Below are positions 16,571 through 24,071 of a stretch of 64,000 nucleotides of DNA, piece by piece. The number at the start of each line of letters is the position of its first letter. The first letter of the stretch is position 1. Position numbers and translations under genes: made by a program. The stretch spans positions 1 to 64,000 of the forward strand of contig CANQGL010000004.1 of assembly GCA_947623185.1 (NCBI GenBank). The letters run 5' to 3'. Source of the DNA: an uncultured Lachnospiraceae bacterium (lineage in GTDB: Bacteria > Bacillota > Clostridia > Lachnospirales > Lachnospiraceae). The notes beneath the pieces were generated by a model. The model had not been told where the DNA came from and searched no databases. It saw only the letters and a list, made by a program, of their open reading frames with translations.

Positions 16571-17472
16571 GTGCTTTCCCCTCCTTCCCTGTCACGCGGT
16601 TTTCCTGCGAACAGGCCGCGAAGGAATGAAAGGCTCAGCTCCCGCTCGCCGAGGAGCCCCTTCGTGCGAAGATTGATGACAACAATGATCAGCAGGCAGT
16701 AGATGATCGTCTTGCAGTTCTGCAGATCGATGCCGAACAGTTTGACGCCTTTCAGGAATTCGGGCAGCACCTTCAGGCAGGCAGCGGAGATCACCGAGCC
16801 GGTCAGGGAATTCGTGCCGCCGAAGAATAGAAGGATCTGCATTTCCGCCGAGAGCGACCAGTCGAAGGCATCGGGAGAGATGACCCGATTCCTGAGACCG
16901 TAGCAGATCCCACCGACGCCGGCGATCAGCGACGCGATGACGTAGATCTTGACCCTCAGACCGTGCACGTCGATCCCAAAACTGCGGGCTGCGATATCAT
17001 CGTTCTTTAAGGCAATACACATGCGGCCGAACCGCGAATACTTGAGATTGCGCACCATGAACACGATCAGCACCGTGATTGCCAGGATTATGTAGACCAG
17101 ATTGTTCACCTTCGGGATCTTGGAAAAACCGATCGCCGCGTTTGTATATTTGTCAAGCAGAATAATGATCGACTGCACCATCTGCCCGAATCCGATCGTC
17201 ATCAGTGCCAGGTAATCACGCCGCAGTCGCAGAGTCGGCATACCGATCACAAAGGCGACGAGCGCACAGCCCGCCAGACCGATGATCGACGTGACCCAGA
17301 CCGGCAGGTTCTGATATCTTGCGATACAGAAAGTCAGATAGGCGCTGATCGCCATGTAAGAAGCCTGCCCCAGCGAGAACATGCCCGCAAGGCTTGTGAT
17401 CGCGAACACGCCGCAGACCGTGATGATGGAGATGCAGGCCAGCATGATCAGGGAAAGTTGGTAATTACTCAT
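16567..17472 (-). CDS. Liv-type ABC transporter permease (LivM-like)
   Basis: Membrane protein of 301 aa, mostly hydrophobic helices, with the permease signatures SLGQASYMAISAYLTF near the N-terminus and GMPTLRLRRDYLALMTIGFGQ after it. A charged cytoplasmic tail (LRGLFAGKPRDREGGEST) ends the protein. It forms the translocation channel with the LivH-like subunit. Its ATG, with GGAGG upstream, lies 11 bases after the LivH-like gene. Confidence 0.92.
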   Translation of the reverse strand: MSNYQLSLIMLACISIITVCGVFAITSLAGMFSLGQASYMAISAYLTFCIARYQNLPVWVTSIIGLAGCALVAFVIGMPTLRLRRDYLALMTIGFGQMVQSIIILLDKYTNAAIGFSKIPKVNNLVYIILAITVLIVFMVRNLKYSRFGRMCIALKNDDIAARSFGIDVHGLRVKIYVIASLIAGVGGICYGLRNRVISPDAFDWSLSAEMQILLFFGGTNSLTGSVISAACLKVLPEFLKGVKLFGIDLQNCKTIIYCLLIIVVINLRTKGLLGERELSLSFLRGLFAGKPRDREGGEST

Positions 17473-17483
17473 AGCCAGCCTCC

Positions 17484-18365
17484 TTATACTTTGTCTTTGG
17501 CAAATCTGCCGGAAATGCCCTCCGGGCGCACCGTCAGAAACAGCAGCATGATCCCGAACAGCACGATCGGGGTAGACAGCGATCCGAGCCAGTAGGTGAG
17601 GAAGATCTCCACCACACCCAGTGCGATCGCCGCCACGATCGCGCCGCCCAGGCTTCCGAGACCGCCGATGACCGAAACGATAAATCCTTTGGTCATCATA
17701 GACGGCCCGAGCGACGGATAAACCGAAAACTTTGTGCCTAAAAGCACGCCGGATATCCCGGCCAGCGCTCCCGCGATCGCGAAAACAGCCATGATGACGA
17801 CACTGGAGTTGATCCCCATAAGCTGGCTCGTGGAAGGACTGATGGCGACCGTGCGGATCGCAAGTCCGATCTTGGTCTTATTGATCACAAAGATCAGAGC
17901 GCTTAAGATCGCAAGCGAGATCACCATGATCAGCGTATCGATCGAAGAAAAACGAAGTCCGCCGATGCTGAACGTCGTGCTGGAAAAGATCGGCGCATAT
18001 GTGTGAAGGTTCTTCCCGAAAAAGACGCTTAAGATCTGTTCGATCAAAATCGCGACTGTGATCGACATCAGGAAATAGTAAAGACCCGGAGCCTGTTTTT
18101 TTCGGATATTGCGATACGCGATCGTGTCGATCAGAAGCGCCATCAGGACTCCGACGCCCGTGGTGAAAAGCGCAGTTACAATAAAAGGCGGCGGTTCTTC
18201 AAACGAACTTTGAAAAAAGTATCCGATAAACGCACAGGCGCTGATCATGCCGCCATGAGCTATATTGCTGAATTTGAATATACTGAACACAATGGCAAAT
18301 CCGACCGCGATCAGCGCATAGACCGCGCCAAGAGAGAACCCGCTGATTAGTAATTGAAGTGTCAT
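17484..18365 (-). CDS. Liv-type ABC transporter permease (LivH-like)
   Basis: Membrane protein of 293 aa that begins with the LivH-type segment LLISGFSLGAVYALIAVGFAIVFS. It also has FSNIAHGGMISACAFIGYF and GGLGSLGGAIVAAIALGVVE. It is the second channel subunit of the importer. The track ORF starts 19 codons earlier; ATG 18365 is chosen because AAGGAGG lies upstream and the protein then starts at the conserved first helix. It lies 114 bases after the binding-protein gene, with a terminator-like hairpin in between. Confidence 0.92.
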   Translation of the reverse strand: MTLQLLISGFSLGAVYALIAVGFAIVFSIFKFSNIAHGGMISACAFIGYFFQSSFEEPPPFIVTALFTTGVGVLMALLIDTIAYRNIRKKQAPGLYYFLMSITVAILIEQILSVFFGKNLHTYAPIFSSTTFSIGGLRFSSIDTLIMVISLAILSALIFVINKTKIGLAIRTVAISPSTSQLMGINSSVVIMAVFAIAGALAGISGVLLGTKFSVYPSLGPSMMTKGFIVSVIGGLGSLGGAIVAAIALGVVEIFLTYWLGSLSTPIVLFGIMLLFLTVRPEGISGRFAKDKV

Positions 18366-18414
18366 AGCATAGATTCCTCCTTGATAGATCATAAAAAGAA
18401 AGCAACGTTTCTTT

Positions 18415-18445
18415 AAAAACATGGGCGGGCAAAACGCCCGCCCAT
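18415..18445 (-). terminator. Intra-operon terminator between binding-protein and permease genes
   Basis: Perfect 10-bp stem (ATGGGCGGGC and GCCCGCCCAT, five-base loop) followed on the minus strand by GTTTTTAAAG. It lies between the substrate-binding protein gene and the permease gene. Partial termination here would give more binding protein than membrane components, as is common in ABC importer operons. Confidence 0.85.
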
Positions 18446-18479
18446 CAGGTAACGCCTCCGACCGGCTGTGATGTGAGAA

Positions 18480-19754
18480 TTATTCTGCTTTGTAGTCGGA
18501 GGTCAGATAAGTTTGAACTTCCTCTGTGGTGCCGTCTTCATTGTAAGTAACGATAAACATACCCATGTCGCGTGTCGGACGGTGCGTCTCGGGGACAAGA
18601 GTAATATTGACTTCACCGGCAGACTCGATATCCACGGTCTTGTTTTCAAGGATGTCGCGGACTTCCTCGCCGTTGGTCGGATCCTCAGCCTGCTGCATGG
18701 CGCTTGCCAGAACCTGAACCGCATCCCAGCCGAAACCTACATTGCCCGACGGATAATCCGTTCCGGTTTCTTCCATATGGACCTTTACGAGGTCGGCGAT
18801 CTTTCCGGAAGTAAAGTCATAGTTCTTAACATAATAGCAGTCCTTGACCGGATTCTTCACCAGCGTGTTAAACGGCGCGGCCATGGTGTTTGCTCCCAGA
18901 ATGTATCCCTCATACCCGGCATCGCGCAGGTTGTCGTAAGCCGTGACCATCTGATTTGCATAGTCGGTCAGAAGCACAGCGTCCGGATTCAGGGAAGCGA
19001 TCTTCTGCGCCTGTGCGGAATAATCGGTATCGGCCCAGCCGAAGGTCTCCTCGGCAAGGACCTCGCCGCCGTTGTTTACGAAATAATCAACGAACGGTTT
19101 TTCCTGCGTAACAGCGAACGCGTTCGAGGTATTGTAAAGAGAAGCAACACTCTTGATGCCCAGTTCATCCAGCGCATATTTTGCAAGAATGTATCCCTGA
19201 ACGGCGCTCGACGGCTCGACGAGGAACATATACGGATAGGCTTCTCCGGTGTCCGGATCCGTCGTACAGATCTCATCCATGAAATGTCCGACGATCGGAA
19301 CCTTATCCTCGGTCGCCAGGTCCACCCATGCGGAAGCCGGGTTGGACAGAGGCGGGCCAATGATGGCGCAAACGCCGACTTCATCGACCAGCTCGCGGTA
19401 AACGGTCACGCCGACCTCGGTGTCATTCTGGCAGTCACGGCAGTAGATCTCGATCGGACGGCCGTTGATCCCGCCGTTTTCATTGATGATCCTCACCGCA
19501 TATTCGGCTCCCCACTGGTTCGGCTGTCCGGCGCTGGATGCGCCGCCGGTCGTATCCTGAATACATCCGATCTTGATCGGATCCGTATTGGCCTCAGCCT
19601 GGGGCTCTGCCGCTTCTTTTTCCGCCGCCGGAGCTTCCGTTTCGGCAGACGCCGCCTGCGTTGCCGGAGCCGTGGATCCGCCGCCGGAGCAGCCGATCAG
19701 CTGGCTTGCAGTCAGAGCACAGATCAAAAATGCTGCAAAAAGTTTTTTCATCAT
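18480..19754 (-). CDS. Liv-type ABC transporter substrate-binding lipoprotein
   Basis: Extracellular binding protein of 424 aa. The signal peptide ends in the lipobox QLIGC, so it is a membrane-anchored lipoprotein. An Ala/Glu/Pro-rich linker follows to about residue 55, then a type 1 periplasmic-binding fold of the LivK/HAAT group (IKIGCIQDTTGGASSAGQPNQ, GGINGRPIEIYCRDCQND, ALYNTSNAFAVTQEKPF...). It captures the imported compound; the ligand cannot be read from the sequence. ATG 19754 has GGAGG five bases upstream, and the track start is 22 codons too early. It is the first gene after the promoter with two operators. Confidence 0.93.
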   Translation of the reverse strand: MMKKLFAAFLICALTASQLIGCSGGGSTAPATQAASAETEAPAAEKEAAEPQAEANTDPIKIGCIQDTTGGASSAGQPNQWGAEYAVRIINENGGINGRPIEIYCRDCQNDTEVGVTVYRELVDEVGVCAIIGPPLSNPASAWVDLATEDKVPIVGHFMDEICTTDPDTGEAYPYMFLVEPSSAVQGYILAKYALDELGIKSVASLYNTSNAFAVTQEKPFVDYFVNNGGEVLAEETFGWADTDYSAQAQKIASLNPDAVLLTDYANQMVTAYDNLRDAGYEGYILGANTMAAPFNTLVKNPVKDCYYVKNYDFTSGKIADLVKVHMEETGTDYPSGNVGFGWDAVQVLASAMQQAEDPTNGEEVRDILENKTVDIESAGEVNITLVPETHRPTRDMGMFIVTYNEDGTTEEVQTYLTSDYKAE

Positions 19755-19848
19755 CGTTTCCTCCATTCCTTTTTTCATTCTATCTATCACAACGCGTGCT
19801 GTTTCTGCGTCTGCGAACATGGGATACGGACACCAAAGAGACTCATCG

Positions 19849-19874
19849 AGGGTTAGAAAACGTTTTCTAACCCT
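19849..19874. promoter_or_regulatory. LacI-type operator O1 (perfect 26-bp palindrome)
   Basis: A perfect palindrome around the core AGAAAACGTTTTCT with a central CG, the hallmark of LacI-family operators. It lies about 90 bases downstream of the predicted transcription start and about 95 bases before the binding-protein gene. Confidence 0.8.
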
Positions 19875-19966
19875 TTTTACTGAAAAATCAGCAAATTAAT
19901 GAATTAAATATCATGTGAAAAAATCTGTCGATGGTAACGTGGAAATTTACTGTCTTATTTAACTTG

Positions 19967-19995
19967 ATTATACTGACATTAAAGAGAAAATGCAA
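19967..19995 (-). promoter_or_regulatory. Promoter of the catabolic/transport operon
   Basis: On the minus strand TTGCAT, a 17-base spacer and TATAAT. It lies between two copies of the operator core and reads into the binding-protein gene, leaving a leader of about 200 bases. Confidence 0.85.
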
Positions 19996-20027
19996 GTCTT
20001 TTTTCAAAAATTCTTGATAATTTTAAT

Positions 20028-20041
20028 AGAAAACGTTTTCT
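20028..20041. promoter_or_regulatory. LacI-type operator O2
   Basis: AGAAAACGTTTTCT, identical to the 14-base core of O1, centred about 173 bases from it and upstream of the -35 box. The pair brackets the promoter, an arrangement suited to repression by looping. Confidence 0.8.
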
Positions 20042-20069
20042 GGCATCTTGACGGTGCGGCTGAGAATCG

Positions 20070-21128
20070 TTATAATGACCGTAACGGGTCCGGATCTCTG
20101 GGCGCGACCGTGCTGCGGATCACCAGCCGGGGAGCCAGGTTCATCGAGATCGCCATGCCCTGCGTCTCCAGAACATCCAGCAGCATCAGCGCCGCGAGAC
20201 GCCCCGTCTCCACCGCGGGATAATGGACCGTCGTGAGCGGCGGGATAAAGGCGCCGGCAAACGGAATATCGTCGAACCCCATCACGGATACGTCCTCGGG
20301 CACCCGCTTTCCGCTCTGAAGAAACGTCCGGATCATGCCGATCGCCAGCATGTCGTTGATGCACAGAACGGCCGTCGCCGGGCAGTTCCGTTTCAGGAAA
20401 TCTTCCGCGATCCGGCATCCGGTCTGCATCTCAAAATCGCCGGGTGCTTCCGCATGGGACATCGCGCACTCGAAAACGAGTTCCTTCTCGAGCGGCAGTC
20501 CGGCCATCAGCAGGGCCTCGCGATACCCTTCGTACATCTCGACACGCGTCCAGCGCGTCATCTCCGTCGTTGCGAAGGCGATCTTCCGGTGCCCCTGCTC
20601 GATCAGATAGTTCACCGCCATGCGCGCTCCGGCCCTTGAATCGAAGTTGATACCCGGGCTGTCCACGCCCTCGATCATCTGATCCAGCATGATAAACTTC
20701 ATTCCGAGTTTGGAATATCTCTGCACCAGCTGCGCGTTGTCGTCGACCGAGGAGAGTATGACCCCTCTGGTCTGGCGTTCGTAAAGGCGGCTCAGAAACT
20801 TCCGCTCCTGTCCGGCGTCGCGCATGGTATTGCACAGGATCATATCGTAGGAATTTTTTGCAAGTACGTCGTTGATCCCCAGCATCGCCTGCAGATAGAA
20901 CGGGTTCGACACGTTCGGGATCACCAGGCCGATATCGCGGCAGCCGTCGCCCCGCAGCGAACGGGCCATCACGTTCGGAACATACTCGAGCTGCTCGGCA
21001 GCTTCCTTCACTTTCTGGCGCAGTTTTGCATTGACGGGATAATCGGGATTGTTTAGGGCGCGGGAGGCCGTAGCGACCGAAACTCCTGCCAGTTTCGCCA
21101 CATCGCGGATCGTTGTCTGTCTGCTCAT
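20070..21128 (-). CDS. LacI-family transcriptional regulator
   Basis: Regulator of 352 aa. The N-terminal helix-turn-helix (TTIRDVAKLAGVSVATASRALN) and hinge helix (VPNVMARSLRG) are typical of LacI. A periplasmic-binding-like effector domain follows (DIGLVIPNVSNPFYLQAMLGIND, GRLAALMLLDVLE). It very likely controls the adjacent transport and enzyme genes through the two palindromes just downstream. LacI regulators usually sense sugars or sugar derivatives, a hint to the substrate class. ATG 21128 follows AAGGAAG; the track start adds 19 unlikely residues. Confidence 0.93.
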   Translation of the reverse strand: MSRQTTIRDVAKLAGVSVATASRALNNPDYPVNAKLRQKVKEAAEQLEYVPNVMARSLRGDGCRDIGLVIPNVSNPFYLQAMLGINDVLAKNSYDMILCNTMRDAGQERKFLSRLYERQTRGVILSSVDDNAQLVQRYSKLGMKFIMLDQMIEGVDSPGINFDSRAGARMAVNYLIEQGHRKIAFATTEMTRWTRVEMYEGYREALLMAGLPLEKELVFECAMSHAEAPGDFEMQTGCRIAEDFLKRNCPATAVLCINDMLAIGMIRTFLQSGKRVPEDVSVMGFDDIPFAGAFIPPLTTVHYPAVETGRLAALMLLDVLETQGMAISMNLAPRLVIRSTVAPRDPDPLRSL

Positions 21129-21203
21129 ATCGGATCTTCCTTTCGTGATCGGTGATTTCGACTGCCTGTACTTATAGTTTATCACAATCGTTCAGAAACG
21201 CAA

Positions 21204-21217
21204 CAGAAATGTTTCTG
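21204..21217. promoter_or_regulatory. Possible degenerate LacI-type operator
   Basis: CAGAAATGTTTCTG is a near-palindrome similar to the O1/O2 core but with a TG centre. It lies in the divergent region between the regulator gene and the AEC permease gene. Autoregulation or control of the permease is possible but unproven. Confidence 0.35.
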
Positions 21218-21230
21218 GAAAGGATTTCTC

Positions 21231-22151
21231 ATGAAAACTGACGAGCTGTTCTTCTTTTTCGCAATGATCCTCATCGGCTATTTTTCGGCCAAATACTGCC
21301 TGCTGCCCGCGCAGGCCGCGGACGTCCTGCCTGCGCTCCTTCTCAATATCTGCTATCCCGCGATCGTTCTGGATACGTTCCTCTCGGTCGATACGGATAC
21401 TCTTCTGCACTCCGGGCTTCCGATCGCGGCCGCGACCTTCTTCGTGACCCTTCTCCTGTTTCCGGCCAGCCTGCTCCTGTTCAGGAACCAGCCGCCCGAC
21501 AGGAAGCCGCTGCTCTGCTTTATATGCGCGGTCGGAAACGTCACCTACGTCGCGATCCCCCTGATGAGCGTATTTATCGGCACAAGGGGCCTGCTTGCTG
21601 CCGTGGTCCACGGGACCGCGCAGGATCTGCTGATCTGGAGCATGTATCACCAACTCTTTCTGGGAAGCAATGTAAAGGGCCGCGGCGAGCTGATAAAGAA
21701 AATGGCCGCCAGTCCCTGCCTGATCGCCGTGCTTCTCGGCATACTGCTGGCCGTGCTTCGGATCCCGCTCCCCTCCGCCCTGACCGGCGCTCTCGGGCGT
21801 ATCGGCTCCGTCACGTCGCCCGCCGCCCTCATCCTCCTCGGTTTCCTGATCCACAGCTACGGGCCGGGTGCATGGATCCGCGACCGCGCGGCGATCCTTT
21901 ACGCATTTTTCAAGGTCCTCCTGTTTCCCTGCGTCCTGTTTCTGCTTCTCAGGCCGTTCCTCACCCTGCAGGATGCGCTCCTGACGGCGATCCTCTTTGC
22001 AAGCCCCGCTCCCGTCATCAGCATCATATGGAGCCGCGAGTACGGCGGGGATACCGGGCTGGCCGTAAACTGCGTCATGTCGTCGACGCTCCTGTTTCTG
22101 GTCTGCATGAGCGGCGCGCTGGCGTACTTCTCCTGTCAGGGGATCCTATAA
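21231..22151 (+). CDS. AEC-family permease (auxin efflux carrier-like)
   Basis: Integral membrane protein of 306 aa, roughly ten hydrophobic helices in two five-helix halves, with the family's opening (FFFFAMILIGYFSAKYCLLP) and the mid-protein NVTYVAIPLMSVFIGTRG. Bacterial AEC transporters move small organic acids such as malate or malonate; the substrate here is unknown. AAAGGATTTCTC precedes the ATG. It is divergent from the LacI gene and could export or import a product of the neighbouring pathway (inference from position only). Confidence 0.85.
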   Translation: MKTDELFFFFAMILIGYFSAKYCLLPAQAADVLPALLLNICYPAIVLDTFLSVDTDTLLHSGLPIAAATFFVTLLLFPASLLLFRNQPPDRKPLLCFICAVGNVTYVAIPLMSVFIGTRGLLAAVVHGTAQDLLIWSMYHQLFLGSNVKGRGELIKKMAASPCLIAVLLGILLAVLRIPLPSALTGALGRIGSVTSPAALILLGFLIHSYGPGAWIRDRAAILYAFFKVLLFPCVLFLLLRPFLTLQDALLTAILFASPAPVISIIWSREYGGDTGLAVNCVMSSTLLFLVCMSGALAYFSCQGIL

Positions 22152-22196
22152 AAAACGCCCGGCTGCCTCCGTCATTCAGACGGCCCGGCAGACCGG
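22150..22196 (-). terminator. Terminator of the spoIID-spoIIQ unit
   Basis: Interrupted hairpin (CCGG, CTGCC and CCGTC pairing with GACGG, GGCAG and CCGG) followed on the minus strand by CGTTTTTTATA. It lies between convergent genes, just after the M23-like gene stop. Confidence 0.65.
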
Positions 22197-22210
22197 ACGT
22201 TCTTTCGCCC

Positions 22211-22993
22211 TCACTCCAGATAATCCAGAGCATCTATGGGCTCGTTTTCATGGAAAAACTCAAAATAGAGGTTGTTGCCTTCGATCGAATAATACTTGGT
22301 TGGTTCGGCGATGTAGCCGAGCACGTCCCCTTTATGGAGATACTCGTTCTCCACGACCGGGATCTCCTTGAGCTGGCCGCAGAGCGCCGTATAACCGTTT
22401 CCGAGATCCAGTCTCAGGTAGGAGCCGATCTCCTCGTTGCTTCCGAGCTCAATGACCCGCGCGTCCGCCGGAGCCCTGACCGGGGTGCTGACGTCACTCT
22501 GGATCACCGTGGCCGGATTGCACCGGTACTGTTCCAGCGTCGGGAACCATGTCGTCGTATCCATGCTGTAGCCCAGGATCACGTTCCCCTCGACCGGCCA
22601 TGCGAGCCTGTCCTCTCCGGTGAAGTCCAGGACCAGCGACTCATTCGCCACCGCTCCCGCTTCTTCGGCTTCCGGCTCCGCAACCGCCGCGATATCCGTA
22701 TGGGAGGCCGTCTCCTGATTCTCCGGCTTCGGGTTTTCCTTCTCCTGCGCCTCCTCTTTTGCGATACCGGCCACATCTGCCGCGTCGGAACTTCCCTCCG
22801 CGATCAGTTCCTCCTTCGCTTCCTTCGCGATGATCCCTTCAGACTCACGGATCTCAAGATATGGACTCTCCTCCGCCTGCCCGTTTCTTCTGACCGTTAC
22901 AGCACCGGCCGCCGCCACGATGGCCAGCAGGCCCAGCACAAGCATCACAAGGACGAGTTTATCCCTGAAAAGCTGATTTACTTTTTCTTTCAC
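22211..22993 (-). CDS. spoIIQ: M23-like (LytM-fold) protein, SpoIIQ-type
   Basis: Protein of 260 aa with one N-terminal transmembrane helix (LVLVMLVLGLLAIVAAAGAVTV), an acidic Glu/Ala-rich linker and a C-terminal LytM/M23 fold (LAWPVEGNVILGYS... to the end). The zinc ligands of active M23 peptidases are missing: the HxGxD region reads GYSMDTTTW and the final HxH position reads NLYFEFF. It is therefore probably a structural protein like SpoIIQ, which sits in the forespore membrane and binds SpoIIIAH. The position directly after spoIID supports this. GTG start with GAGGTGAT upstream. Confidence 0.8.
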   Translation of the reverse strand: MKEKVNQLFRDKLVLVMLVLGLLAIVAAAGAVTVRRNGQAEESPYLEIRESEGIIAKEAKEELIAEGSSDAADVAGIAKEEAQEKENPKPENQETASHTDIAAVAEPEAEEAGAVANESLVLDFTGEDRLAWPVEGNVILGYSMDTTTWFPTLEQYRCNPATVIQSDVSTPVRAPADARVIELGSNEEIGSYLRLDLGNGYTALCGQLKEIPVVENEYLHKGDVLGYIAEPTKYYSIEGNNLYFEFFHENEPIDALDYLE

Positions 22994-23046
22994 GTTTTAT
23001 CACCTCGGTAATAGTCTTACCAAAGCGACCTAAGTTATTCAGCGTT

Positions 23047-23991
23047 TTACAGAATGTTTTCGATTTCCACGTTCTGGAAATAGTAGTTTAACAGATCGCG
23101 CCATCCGTATCCGTCGCGTTCCAGCGCGTTCGCCCCGGCCTGCGAAAAACCGTAGCCGTGGCCGATCCCTTTCGTCGTGACCCGGATCTTTCCCTCGTAT
23201 TCGTCAAAGCTGTAGCAGGCGGACTGCAGATCCAGCGCCGCCTGTACCTCCTCGCCGGTGTAGGTTTTCCCTCCGATCTGGATCCGAAGGACGTACCCGG
23301 CTCCGTCGCGCTCGGCGATCTGGATCTCTTCGGGCAAAGAATCAGGAGAAACGGAGACCGAGCCCGGGATCGATCCGATCCGCGCCGCAAGCCGGTCCGC
23401 GGTCCACAGATCCGTGCCGAGAAAGCCGTCCGCTTCCGTATCGCCGGGACTGTCCGTCTGTTTCAGATACGGATACTCCTCCCCGCGGCTCCGCGTTTTG
23501 CCCGAAGCGGCCCGGCAGAAAAAGGGCTCGATGAATTCTCCCCCGTATGTGACCGCGATCCCGGCCGTATCCGCCACGGCGCTCCCGAACTTCGCATACG
23601 TCTCCGCAAAATCCCCGCTCCCCCAGAGCCGCTCCATCTGCGCCCGGCTCAAAACGTCGATATCCAGCGCCTCCTCCTCGATCTCCGGCCTTCCGTCCAT
23701 CTCGCGGTAAATGTATGTACGCGTTAAAACCGCCTGTGCGCGCAGCGTCTCGGGCCCGTACTGCGGCGGGATCTGGGCCGCCAGCGCCCCGATCAGGAAT
23801 TCTTCGGCCGGAACGGCCAGTTCGCGCCCGTTCCGCTCCGTAATGATCTTCTTTTCGGCCGCCCGGACGGCAAATTCCGGCGACGGCGCATCCGGGGCCG
23901 TCTGTACGCCCTCCGGACGGCCTGTCCAGGCAAGCGTCGTCAGATAAGGGATCGCCGCCGCCACGATCAGCATCATCAGAAATCGTCTCAT
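23047..23991 (-). CDS. spoIID: Stage II sporulation protein D
   Basis: Protein of 314 aa with an N-terminal membrane anchor (FLMMLIVAAAIPYLTTLAW) and the SpoIID domain. SpoIID is a lytic transglycosylase that cuts peptidoglycan during engulfment. Typical segments are VPAEEFLIGALAAQIPPQYGPETLRAQAVLTRTY, AVADTAGIAVTYGGEFIEPFFCRAASGKTRS and GIGHGYGFSQAGANALERDGY. The ATG directly follows the T-tract of the upstream glgP terminator, and the only ribosome-binding-like sequence (GAGG) lies in that hairpin's 3' arm. spoIIQ follows after 53 bases. Confidence 0.93.
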   Translation of the reverse strand: MRRFLMMLIVAAAIPYLTTLAWTGRPEGVQTAPDAPSPEFAVRAAEKKIITERNGRELAVPAEEFLIGALAAQIPPQYGPETLRAQAVLTRTYIYREMDGRPEIEEEALDIDVLSRAQMERLWGSGDFAETYAKFGSAVADTAGIAVTYGGEFIEPFFCRAASGKTRSRGEEYPYLKQTDSPGDTEADGFLGTDLWTADRLAARIGSIPGSVSVSPDSLPEEIQIAERDGAGYVLRIQIGGKTYTGEEVQAALDLQSACYSFDEYEGKIRVTTKGIGHGYGFSQAGANALERDGYGWRDLLNYYFQNVEIENIL

Positions 23992-24042
23992 AAAAAACCC
24001 GCCTCACAGACTGTTGTTATTATAAACAGTCTATGAGACGGG
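23992..24042 (-). terminator. Terminator of the ileS-glgP unit
   Basis: Minus-strand stem of 18 bp with two G-T mismatches (CCCGTCTCATAGACTGTT against AACAGTCTGTGAGGCGGG, TATAATAAC loop) followed by TTTTTT. The T-tract runs straight into the spoIID ATG. Confidence 0.9.
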
Positions 24043-24071
24043 CATTCATTTTAGAACCGTTTTCGTCCCGT

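Noticed and set aside
18513-19856. 447-aa plus-strand ORF opposite the binding-protein gene
   Set aside because: Antisense shadow of a clear lipoprotein gene; no start site or domain.
19849-20041. Palindromes as CcpA cre sites
   Set aside because: The outer bases (A...T instead of T...A) and perfect symmetry fit the adjacent LacI regulator better; CcpA binding is not excluded.
21524-23011. 495-aa plus-strand ORF overlapping the AEC and SpoIIQ genes
   Set aside because: It crosses a terminator and two well-supported genes in other frames.
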